Positions 11,663-21,288 of a stretch of DNA of 64,000 nt are shown piece after piece. Numbering within the stretch: position 1 is the first letter of the stretch; the number at the start of each line of letters is the position of its first letter. The position numbers were made by a program, and so were the translations under genes. The stretch spans positions 124,001 through 188,000 of the forward strand of contig RCTD01000033.1 in assembly GCA_014898415.1 (NCBI GenBank), written 5' to 3'. The notes below the pieces were generated by a model that saw only the letters and a program-made list of their open reading frames with translations, did not search any database and was not told where the DNA came from. This stretch comes from Stromatinia cepivora. Its lineage: Eukaryota > Ascomycota > Leotiomycetes > Helotiales > Sclerotiniaceae.

Positions 11663-13633
11663 ATTATATATATTATAATCATTAAATTTATTAATATTCT
11701 TATCTCTCAAAAATACCTATAAATATTATCTCAATAAATTAAATTCTTTATTAGATTCTTCAATAATTAGAAAATATAGTTTTCTTATTTATTATCAGAA
11801 AACTAGAATAAAAGATTTAATAATTTATAATGTCAAATCTAAATAAAAAGCTTCTGATTTATAATCTTAAAACTATACTAAATTTTTTATAAATTGTTTG
11901 TTATTTGAAAATAACAATAATAAAGTTTTAACTCAAAATTCTATTTCGAATAATGATATTCAATATTAATAAAATATAGAATTATCTTTTATTCTATAGA
12001 AAACTCTTCAAAAAACATCTGATCTTCAAAAATATATATATATAATAATTCAAAAAAAAGATCGATCTTTCAATTTATTAATTATTATTTCATAAAATCA
12101 CAAAAAAATTTAATACTAAAGATTATATATTTATATAATTAAAATATCAAATAAAACAATTAGAATATAAATTAGAACAAATTATATCTAAAAAAAAGAT
12201 AAATAATAAAAACTAATCCGAATTCTAAATTTGCAAAAATTAAAGTTATTAAGGATATACAAATTGAAATTCATAATTATAAAATTAATATAAAGAATTC
12301 TAATAATAATATTGAAAGTAATTCTATAAGGGATTTTATTGATATTGAATAATTGTTGAATTATTAAAGTTTAAAGATTATATATTAATATTTTTTGAGG
12401 TAGCCGAAAAGGGGGATGGCCGAAAAATGGGGTAGTTGACTTACTGATTTATGATTTTCCTTTGCATATAGAGAGTCAAGGACCATACAATTACACCGGA
12501 TGTTACAACATCGAACTGGGTACGGGTATTCAAGTCTCATCAGACCTTTTCACTGGATGGTAAAAAGAGTCTCATCTCCGACCTCAGCTTAAATACTATC
12601 ATCACACAGTCGCACCAAGATCATGAGGGCAAATACTTTGAACTTCGAAAAGTAATCCGTCCAAGAATAGACGCCACATTATTACGAGTCTGCAAAAGCT
12701 TCAATTACAATGCAACTCCAATGCTGTATTCGGAGAACATATTTCAGTTTACAACCATGGACTGGAGTGAAACTGGTAGCCCCCCCGTTCTTGGGTTGAC
12801 GGCAGGGAGCAAGATGGCAGTGACAGGCGGGTTGGGATCAGAAACATCTACTATTCGGCTCACCGCGCGCCGCCCGAAGTGCCCCCAGCGGTACGAAGCA
12901 GTGCAAAATGGCCGTTTGGCGGCATCGAGCCCGCTTCCAGTGCTGTTAAGATGCCATTCGATTGATCGAAACTCCAGGGACCCCAAAACTTGAGGATTGT
13001 CTGTTCAGCTACAGTTACCACGATCACTTTTTCCGCTTTCTCTATGCGATTGGAAAAGACAAAGCCGGAATGCTAAAGACTTTACATCTCAGTGGCAGAG
13101 TGGTACTGCACAATTGTATGCAAGAAGATAAGAAATGTAAAGTGAGATGCAATAAGGACTTGATTGATACCCTTCGCTTATACATTCCAATCATCAACAA
13201 GTTCTGCACCGGATTAGAAAAGCTGGTCATTGAAGTAGAGGAAGATCCTCGGGCAACAGATTTGACATCCCTCACTCTGGGTTTAATGGACTCGCTCAAG
13301 AGTTTGTTTCAAAGAAGTATTTCCTCCCTTCTTGAAGGAGAGCTTCGAAAGTTACAAACAGTGAAGACTCTGGAAGTTTTTCAAGTCTTTGAGATCAAGG
13401 ATACCACTCCTGCAAAGTCCACAGCTGAAAATTCTGAACCCAAAAGACACATGAGAAAAGAGAAACTCGATTTGGCAGAACCGACAATCGCATGGTTTAA
13501 GGAGAGAGCTAACGCATTGGAGAATGTTGAAAGAAACGAGGAACAGTACGTATTTCTGGAATCAGCGACCTGCTATGATGGAATCAAATCAAGACATGAA
13601 AATGCAAGCATAGGTCAAATAAATGAGAGATAA

Positions 13634-14778
13634 ATGAAACTATCACGCATGTTAATTTGGGTCACAGAGATCTTTACCAATAATCGTAAGTATTAGGGAT
13701 TATGTAGATGGGCGAGCGACAAGAAGTTGCTGCAAGGTTGGGGAATCGCTGGGTACGATCGATTTCTAGCGAAGTTGTAGCGGTAAGAAGTCCAAGTTAG
13801 ATACCATGCACACGTGCGGTTGAACAATAAAATCCGAAATCAATTACCAAATCATCACACTAACGCCAACGCTGCAAAATCTATTCGGATTCTTTTTGTT
13901 CATTTGGATACATTAGATCAACATCACGAATCACCAATCACCATTATTATTGAAAATGTAAAATAAAGTCTTGTTTTGAATTATCGGATGGATAAAATAG
14001 ATCGATAGTAGTGGTATCTTATCTCGTGATATCACGTGAGATTAGAGATTGCGAGAGTTTGTGGGATTGGAGGTGATTTGTTACGACGGGTTTGAAGTGG
14101 TTGTTGTTGCATGGCGTATGGTTATCAGTGTTCTTGAATGTACCCAGTAGGATTGATTGACTGTTGTCGTGGAGATATAGCTAGGTGGTTGCAGTGGCAG
14201 AATTTTGATGGTTGAGTGTGTCCGTAATTATAGATAGTGTCATCTAAAAACTCCGTCGCAAAAATCTCACCACAAGACCATCCATTCTTCTTCACAACCC
14301 AGCACAAGGCCAAATATGCAATGAAAAAAAAAAAAAAGCTTTAAAAACTGGTCAGACGTCCATCAACGCCCACCCAAATCCAACGACCGAAGTCAAATCA
14401 GAAAAGGGTCGAGATCATCACCACTTTCTATACATCACATCTCTGTTTCCAGAAACACAACGTTACTCCTCCCAACAGAGAGGAATAAAACGAAAGCAAA
14501 AACGGTTTCACTCTAGGACATTGAGGATCGGCTCATCTTCCCAGTTGGAGTCTGTGGCTCTTGTAGAGAACACAGAAGAAGGACGTTTACTAAAGAAATG
14601 ATTCTTTGAAGTATTGTCGATACTTTTTTTCCCTGAGGGTCTGGGGGAGAGGGGATTATATAGATTTTGGGTGTGGTCCGTGCTAGACTAGTGTAGATGG
14701 GATTTTGTGAGCAAATGGTGCAAACTGCATTTTTAGTGTGGAAAATTTTGATGAGGCCTCGGATTTATGCTCCTTCAC
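13634..14778. other. Intergenic region, no gene recognised
   Basis: Ordinary composition with an A-rich run at about 14323-14337. The minus ORF at 14125-14313 is unsupported. It separates the broken paralogue from the minisatellite. Confidence 0.5.
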
Positions 14779-15405
14779 ATTATTTTTTATGCAGAGTTGA
14801 TTATTTCTTATGCCATGGATCATTTTGATAACTTCATTATTTTTTATGCAGAGTTGATTATTTCTTATGCCATGGATCATTTTGATAACTTCATTATTTT
14901 TTATGCAGAGTTGATTATTTCTTATGCCATGGATCATTTTGATAACTTCATTATTTTTTATGCAGAGTTGATTATTTCTTATGCCATGGATCATTTTGAT
15001 AACTTCATTATTTTTTATGCAGAGTTGATTATTTCTTATGCCATGGATCATTTTGATAACTTCATTATTTTTTATGCAGAGTTGATTATTTCTTATGCCA
15101 TGGATCATTTTGATAACTTCATTATTTTTTATGCAGAGTTGATTATTTCTTATGCCATGGATCATTTTGATAACTTTATTATTTTTTATACAGAATTGAT
15201 TATTTCTTATTCCATAAATCATTTTGATAACTTCATTATTTTTTATACAAAATTGATTATTTCTTATACCATAGATCATTTTGATAACTTCATTATTTTT
15301 TATACAGAGTTGATTATTTCTTATGCCATAGATCATTTTGATAACTTCATTATTTTTTATGCAGAGTTGATTATTTCTTATGCTATGGATCATTTTGATA
15401 ACTTC
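14779..15405. repeat. Minisatellite, 11 units of 57 bp
   Basis: Exactly 11 consecutive 57-bp units (627 bp). Units 1-7 are essentially identical (unit 7 has one C-to-T near its end). Units 8-10 carry mostly G-to-A changes (GCAGAG to ACAGAA or ACAAAA, CCATGG to CCATAG or CCATAA) and unit 11 one C-to-T. Because 57 is a multiple of three, long ORFs appear on both strands (plus 14767-15450, minus 14683-15417) encoding 19-residue repeats. Neither has a credible domain, so I treat the array as non-coding. Confidence 0.9.
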
Positions 15406-16096
15406 ATTATTGCTCATTACAATGAACTCGTACTGTTGTATAAATGTTAAATTCCATTGCTCAGCATATCCTTCAATCCTTATCCAAACCTGAGCTCAAA
15501 TCAGAACCTCAGGGTTGTTTGGTAATGGCGGTAGTAAGTCAGGTAGGTTTGACGTTCTAATTAATGTTTGGCTCGTCTTTCGAAGCTGTGCTTGCGAATT
15601 CAACTTTGCTATCAATCATTCCATAACACGCATCTCAATTGTAAGCTCGACACTTACTACTCGGATTAATATTTTGGTGGTTTGGAGATTGCCTGGCATA
15701 TTACGAATATTGTTGCCTTCAACGAAGAATCAATATGATGTTTAGTGATAAGGCATGGATGACAACTCTGCCAAGGGCTGCCTGCATCGAGCCAACTGTT
15801 ACAATTGCTTTTGGTGTCAGCCTGATTCAAGAGCACACTTTACCTCAGAAGCACAAAATTCATCTACTGCCATCTTTACTAATTTTGATTGTCCATTTAC
15901 AATTATCTTTCGGCCGCCAGCATCGCATATGAAGAACGATCGAAATATCTGCGCTTTTCAATGAATGTCCACTGACAGGCGTCTGTTTGCACGTCGATTG
16001 TCCTCTTGATATTCCGCCCTGGAAGCTGCGAACACAGATTAATTGAATCTTTGACTACCCATCACAAAGTTTTCGCACATAGCACATTTTCGCAGT
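15406..16096. other. Spacer with short ORFs, no gene recognised
   Basis: Overlapping plus ORFs at 15515-15964 encode up to 76 residues, one with CYNCFWCQ, but no family is recognisable and the reading frame is not sustained. They may be remnants of another decayed gene or chance ORFs. Confidence 0.35.
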
Positions 16097-17079
16097 ATGG
16101 AAAATGATCAGGGGTCCGATTTCCTCAAGCTAGTTCTTTCAAGAGCAATGCAATTTTTCACTTCTGGGGGTGTTTGGAAAGATTGGTTTGATCCCGAAGA
16201 GGTATTGTCGCACTCTCCCTTTGTTAAGGTCTACCTAATCTGACGGCAGTTTGGTAGATTACAAATTGCGAAAATTTGAATCCAAGTGATACCGGTGATA
16301 CCCATCAATCTCCATTTTTACGACTTCCTCCAGAGTTGCGGATTTTGATATACAATGAACTCATTCCAAATGAATACATTCGGTCTAATTTTTCATCCCA
16401 CATCACTCCTGGTCGTTTAAGAAATCAAACATATTTTGCTACACGGGAGACATTCAATCCATGGGGTCTTTTAAGGAAAGATGGAGATTATTGTTACCCA
16501 GAAATATTACGTCTGAATTGGCAGATTTACTATGAGGTCATTCCACTGTGGTACGGAACCGGGAGATTTCACCTATGGATCTCGAATGTGGTGAACTTCT
16601 TGGACCAAACAATACCCCTATCAGGAAGCGTACCGCATGTGTTAAAATTCGTGACATCACTTCGTGTATTTATCTATGTTCGGGGTGTTAATGTGGTATC
16701 AGCATCAACATCAAGCAGACAAAACAACCATGAATTTTTAACAGCATTGGGGGATTATTTAGCCAAGAGTGGCACCCTTAAACAGCTGAGGATTGAACTC
16801 TCAATACATATGCCAACATGGTTCTCAGCCCTTGAAGGTTCTTCAGAGGATCTAAGCAGCCTTTTGGAATCTACCTTGTGCCCTTTTCGAGATATATCAG
16901 GATTATCAAAAATGACTACTACAATTCGCTTTCCAATAAACACAAACCACCGGTATCAAAGAGATCTTATGAATAACTATCGTTTAGTTGCAAAGAAAAG
17001 AGCGCGTGTGTATTTGGATGCTTTTGAGCTCGATATGCTTCGGACCACAAAGTTGGAATTTCGACATAAGGCTCATTAA
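16097..17079 (+). CDS. 2EXR/F-box-like fungal protein
   Basis: Two exons are assigned, 16097-16201 and 16258-17079, joined by a 56-bp GT..AG intron in phase 0; the product is 308 aa. The second exon alone has no ATG near its start, which is why I place the start in the short first exon. Residues about 52-70 read FLRLPPELRILIYNELIP, the signature opening of the fungal 2EXR/F-box-like family. It is followed by the usual LRLNWQIYYEVIPLWYG block and a stretch of alternating hydrophobic segments. No membrane segment is seen. These proteins are thought to act in protein-protein recognition, but the partner is unknown. A decayed tandem copy follows immediately downstream. Confidence 0.75.
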
Positions 17080-17104
17080 GACCATCAATGGCATCTTGTT
17101 CATT

Positions 17105-17750
17105 GTGGCAACTTTCTGCGGAAATACGCCTTTGAGTATATAGCCACCTTATCCCGGATGGTACGATCTCCCCTAGATATATGTGTACTTGCCTCAACAT
17201 TGTTAATAAAGGATGGAGGCTCTTGCTATTCAGGACTATTATGTATTAATCGGCAAATATACAATGAGGTGATCCCGTTATGGTATGGGTCTATAACTTT
17301 TCATTCCAACTTTTGGAACGCGCGGGATACCCATTTCTGGAAGGCTCGTTAGGCAATCCTCCTACGTCAGGGCTTGTGAAATCTTTCATTATAGCTGTCA
17401 GTATACAAACTGTTCCTCAAACATCAACTGAAAACAGCAGAGAGACGCAACTTTATTTCGCTTCTTGAGGTGTATACTAGCTGAACATGGTATTCTCGAA
17501 CAAGTTGCGATTCAAACTATGCTGCATGATCATGTGTGCTCATCGCTTCAAGCAGCCCCAAATAAGATAGTGGAGATATTGGAGTTTACCTAAGCCCGTT
17601 TCGAGGTATTCAAGGGTTGAGTAAAATGACCACGAAGTTCAACTTGATGGAATCCATTAATCCACTGTGCATGCCAACCGAAGACCAAGAAGTCATATGT
17701 ACAACACATGGCACGGGATTACTTGGACAATTTCGAGTCTGATATACTAC
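17105..17750 (+). pseudogene. Decayed tandem copy of the 2EXR-like gene
   Basis: Starting only about 30 bp after the intact gene, three frames in succession match it. LSAEIRL, a stop, then VYSHLIPDGTI (near 17112) corresponds to LPPELRILIYNELIPNEYI. IKDGGSCYSG and NRQIYNEVIPLWYGS (about 17205-17300) correspond to RKDGDYCYPE and NWQIYYEVIPLWYGT. SPFRGIQGLSKMTTKF (about 17595-17640) corresponds to CPFRDISGLSKMTTTI. Frame changes and internal stops show it is no longer coding. This is a tandem duplication followed by decay. Confidence 0.8.
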
Positions 17751-18901
17751 ACAAGTAATCTCGATTGCAAAGAACTATCATGAACAAAAATCAGAAATTC
17801 TACAACATAACATTGGTCGGTCACTGGTATTTATCAGATTGCAAACCTAATTACCAAAATCATTTTTTGCCATTGTGAATGAGAATTTTCTTCCTTCTGC
17901 AACGTTCTTCTAACATCAACTTGAAACATATGCATCTGAGTAATAAAATAAGAAATCCGAGTTGGCGAATAGGATAATTGTATGAGAATTATTCGTCTTA
18001 ATACACTTTTAAACATCGTTAAAAAACACACTGAAACCCCTACCATCGGATACTCCTTTCTCCTCACAAACTACCCTTTCAACCAAAGAGCTCTTTGGGT
18101 TTTCGCTTGTATTGATGGATTTTCGATTATGACTTCCGTTTGAATATATTTTTATAGCTCTTCATTTTGAGGTTTCCAAGTTTCAAGGTTTCGTGCTGAG
18201 GATTGTCGAACCTTTGGATATTAGATTCGTATAGTTGTGCTGTTTTTTTTTTTTTTTTTGTTTTTTTTTCCAAACTTGTCAGGGGATACTGGGATCGCGG
18301 CGGCGTTGATTCTTTTAGTGTGCATATATCAATATATCACAGAACCTGTTGTCATTTTTCTTGATAGGTCAATGACCATATAGAAAATATTCTGATCGAT
18401 GTTCCCCCTTTTCAAGCGACTCATGAAATCATTTCGGCTGTTGGACCACCATTGCTGTCAAATACACCAACATTAGGCATATTGCCTCCTGGGCTAGAAT
18501 TTTCTTCCCCGTATTGTATTTTTTTTTTTAGCAACGATTCGTAGGGTTGTTGCATACATGGATGTATTGGCCTTGGAATTCAAAGGGTATTGCATGAGTA
18601 TGGAAGATTGATTCTGTTTTGAGATATTACTTTCATCAACTTCATCCTTTGTTTCAATATATGGTCTTGTTATTATCATCAGCTACTGATTTTAAATGCT
18701 CTTGAACGTCAGCATATAGATCGGATGATTTAGATATTGGAGTTGATTCTTTCTTTATTTGAAATATAATCGAGACGTTATATCTATCTCCTCACTCACC
18801 AGTTTTATAATGATTTCTTTTATACACAATGTCACACATCCCAAAATCCCCCAAATCTTCCAATCTCCTATTTCACCAAATCCAAAAAAAACCCTATATA
18901 A
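17751..18901. other. Intergenic region with a long T run
   Basis: No gene is recognised. A T-rich run lies at about 18242-18270 and another at 18521-18529. The region holds the 3' sides of the flanking convergent genes. Confidence 0.5.
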
Positions 18902-19861
18902 TCACTTCCCTTCCTCTTCCTTTTCCTCTTCAACCTTCCACTCCCCACTCCCTTCAATATATGTTCGCCCCCACGGTCTATGCTCCTCTTGCACCTCAAT
19001 CCTCTTCCACTTAACATCCCAATTCCTATATCCCTCACTAACCACCCTCTGCATCAAAGCATCCACATCACTCGGACAACACTGCCTCGTATGCCTCGTC
19101 ATCAATCTAACCCTACCATCCCAATTCCCCATCCCCTTGCTCCCCCTCCCTCTCCATCCCCTCCCCAAATACTTAAAAATCTCCCCATGGCCACCTCCAC
19201 CCCAATCTCCACCTCCATCAACATCTCCCTCCGCATCCCCCTTTAACCCCCTCACACCCCTCCAATCAAATCCAAACCCACTAATCGGCTCCGCAACAAC
19301 CATCCACACATAATCAAACAGCATACCCATCCTCACCCCCCCTTCAACCGTAATCCTCGCCTCACCACCCGAAACTCCACCCATAGAACTCGTCTCCGCA
19401 TCTACAATAATTTCCCTCGCAGCAGGTTGTACCACGAGCATATCCCTCCAACTAGCTTTACTGTACGTAAATGCTTTTTCCAACGCGCTCCGCCTCATCA
19501 CCATATTCTGATTCTGATTCCAGAAATCGAGATTGATATTCATATTCTCATCCCGGATACCGTCGCACCATTCAAGCTCTTCAAATGCATTCATATCATA
19601 AATACCCATTTTTAACGTGGTGAACCATGCTGGAAATTTGTCTACAAGTAGTGGATTTAAAATCGGTGGGGAAATTTTATTTGAAGAAGAAGAAGAAGAA
19701 GTAAAAAATAAACTTTGTTGGAGAATAGGAGAGGTATTAATTACTTCGCGCCAGGATTTGCAAACGCGTTGTGAGAGGAGGAGAGTACTTATATCGAGAT
19801 GGAAAAGGATTGAAGTGAGGATTTCAGGAAGAGCGAGAGCTGATGCTTGGGCTGTGTACAT
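18902..19861 (-). CDS. F-box domain protein
   Basis: Single-exon gene of 319 aa. An F-box occupies about residues 10-50: LPEILTSILFHLDISTLLLS, then QRVCKSWREVI. A poly-Ser patch follows (residues about 55-60), and the middle has a glycine-rich stretch (GDVDGGGDWGGGGHGE). The C-terminus is acidic (EVQEEHRPWG ... EEEKEEEGK). F-box proteins recruit substrates to SCF ubiquitin ligases through Skp1; that role follows from the family and the substrate is unknown. The ATG at 19861 is the first in frame, followed closely by the F-box as is usual in fungal members. The opposite strand is open for 184 codons because of codon bias, not because of a gene. Confidence 0.8.
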   Translation of the reverse strand: MYTAQASALALPEILTSILFHLDISTLLLSQRVCKSWREVINTSPILQQSLFFTSSSSSSNKISPPILNPLLVDKFPAWFTTLKMGIYDMNAFEELEWCDGIRDENMNINLDFWNQNQNMVMRRSALEKAFTYSKASWRDMLVVQPAAREIIVDAETSSMGGVSGGEARITVEGGVRMGMLFDYVWMVVAEPISGFGFDWRGVRGLKGDAEGDVDGGGDWGGGGHGEIFKYLGRGWRGRGSKGMGNWDGRVRLMTRHTRQCCPSDVDALMQRVVSEGYRNWDVKWKRIEVQEEHRPWGRTYIEGSGEWKVEEEKEEEGK

Positions 19862-21288
19862 GCTGAGTTTTGTTTGATGGGTGGTAGGTAATGTTTCTTG
19901 AACCTTGGATTATGTTTTATCTGGGGTTGGTTTTAGGTTGTTTATTTGCTGATTTGTGTATGGTTCATATATGGATGAATGAGATACATATCTTATGGCT
20001 GTCTTCAAGCTAGCCAACGAAGCGGCTCAAGAGGTGGGGAGGGACATAACGACAGGCTGAACGCCCTGGCCAGCCGAACAGCCTAACCCAATTAGATCAC
20101 CGCGTTGATACATTCAAAGCTCAATTCAACTAGAAAGTAATATCTTACCTCAATAATGGAATTCTACTGATGTATCATTGAGAAAGAGTCATCATCTACC
20201 TATCTAATTTATTTATTTATAAATCGATCGATGGGAAATGTCATAAAGGCAAAAATCGCAACCAGACTCTTATAATCATGAACTTAATCCCATTAGTTTC
20301 TTCTACCCGGTATATAATTTTGTATAATCTTTTATATAAATATAGAAATGTCGATTTTTTTTGGTCTGGGGGGGGGGGTTGATGGGTGTATGGCTTAAAA
20401 ATGTAGGATCTTTATATATCTTGAGTGAGGGGTGGAGTTAACTTTAATGAATTAAAATACCAGATATTACCATAAACGGTATTACGAATATATAGTTCTA
20501 ATATTTATTTCAGTTTCTGCTAATCGACAGTCTTGCGCATGAAATACATTTTGTAATATGAAATGATATATACTGGTCTATAATATTTGGTAGCATTGCG
20601 AGAGCTGCTAGGCGATATTAGAAGTAACAAGAGGGATTTAGGTGTTTATTATCGATTGATAATAATCTATTCTCATTGGGCCGAGTAAGGGATAGTCTGC
20701 AGTGTATATTATGATTTAAAATATTGTTGAGAAGTTGATTATTTGGTGTGGGAGTATTCGCTCATAGAGATATAGATGAGAAAAGTGGTGTTCGATATAT
20801 ATCCTATATTCAAAGTCACCTCTTTTGGAATTCTAATTTCCAGGTATTTCAACTGGGGAATTTAAGACGATGAAAAGTATTGTGGAATTGTAACTGGGAT
20901 GTTGAAGATGATTGTCGAATCTGAATCATGGCATTGAATGACTATCAGATCAGAACCGGGACAAGGAAAAGTATCGTTCGAATCTGAACTAGCAATCTGA
21001 AAGGTATTAAAACCCCAGATGAATTACCAAAACCAAACTGAATTAAAAATCGACATCCCTAGTAACACTATTCAATTTCCTACACCAAAAGATTGAGATA
21101 TATATCAGACCTGAAAACAAAAGCAAAAATCCCGTTCCTAACTCGCAAAGTAAATTCGTATAGATGGAAAGCTTGATCCTCTCATTTCGACTTTTGATAA
21201 TGACTCCGTTGTTGATCGATTGTGCAATCATGAAGAGGATAATTTTCGGTCGTTGAAGCTGTTGCATGACTCCTCTTGGATGCTCGAG
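19862..21288. other. Intergenic region, no gene recognised
   Basis: 1.4 kb with AT-rich patches and a run of 11 G at about 20368. It holds the F-box gene promoter and the downstream flank of the ankyrin pseudogene. No sustained reading frame. Confidence 0.5.

Larger units (their letters stand above)
8881..12441 (+). mobile_element. Pogo/Fot1-like DNA transposon, copy 2, with two nested insertions
   Basis: Termini start AGTCAACTACCCCACTTTTC and end with the complement, between TA duplications (8879-8880, 12442-12443). Removing the LTR element (9121-10795 plus 5 bp) and the 69-bp insertion (11594-11662 plus 5 bp) leaves about 1.8 kb, the same size as copy 1 at 2787. The body after 10796 runs parallel to copy 1: AGTATATTAAAATCGAAAACCGATA matches its AAATATATTAAGCCTGAAAACCAATGG region. 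It is more heavily A/T-mutated and has no long ORF. It sits inside the pseudogene 8369-13633. Confidence 0.85.
8369..13633 (+). pseudogene. Paralogue of the 5343 gene, split by a 3.56-kb transposon nest and frameshifted
   Basis: The 5' part is 8369-8570 plus 8639-8853 with a 68-bp intron at the same place as in the intact paralogue. It shares EEKLASRALEKYA, FWKD and RYIC. A pogo element occupies 8881-12441. The 3' part resumes at about 12475 with VKDHTITPDVT (IKDHTITPDVT in the paralogue), then LRVCKSF and MLYSENIFQF. The frame ends at 12991, while homology continues in another frame from about 12950 (YHDHFFRFLYAIGKDKAG) to the stop at 13631. A run of seven C at about 12780 and the stretch 12780-12950 are candidate frameshift sites. 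The transposon lies near the paralogue's second intron; only about 80 bp remain around it, and the LPxEI-like motif is not recoverable. A truncated 139-aa product from the first part remains possible. Confidence 0.75.

Noticed and set aside
14683..15450. Long ORFs on both strands over the 57-bp repeat as a repeat protein
   Set aside because: The openness follows from a repeat length divisible by three and few stops; it occurs on both strands, with no domain, signal or flanking coding support.
18759..19313. Plus ORF of 184 codons, Pro/Ser-rich
   Set aside because: It is antisense to the F-box gene, has no domain, and is explained by the purine bias of the true coding strand.
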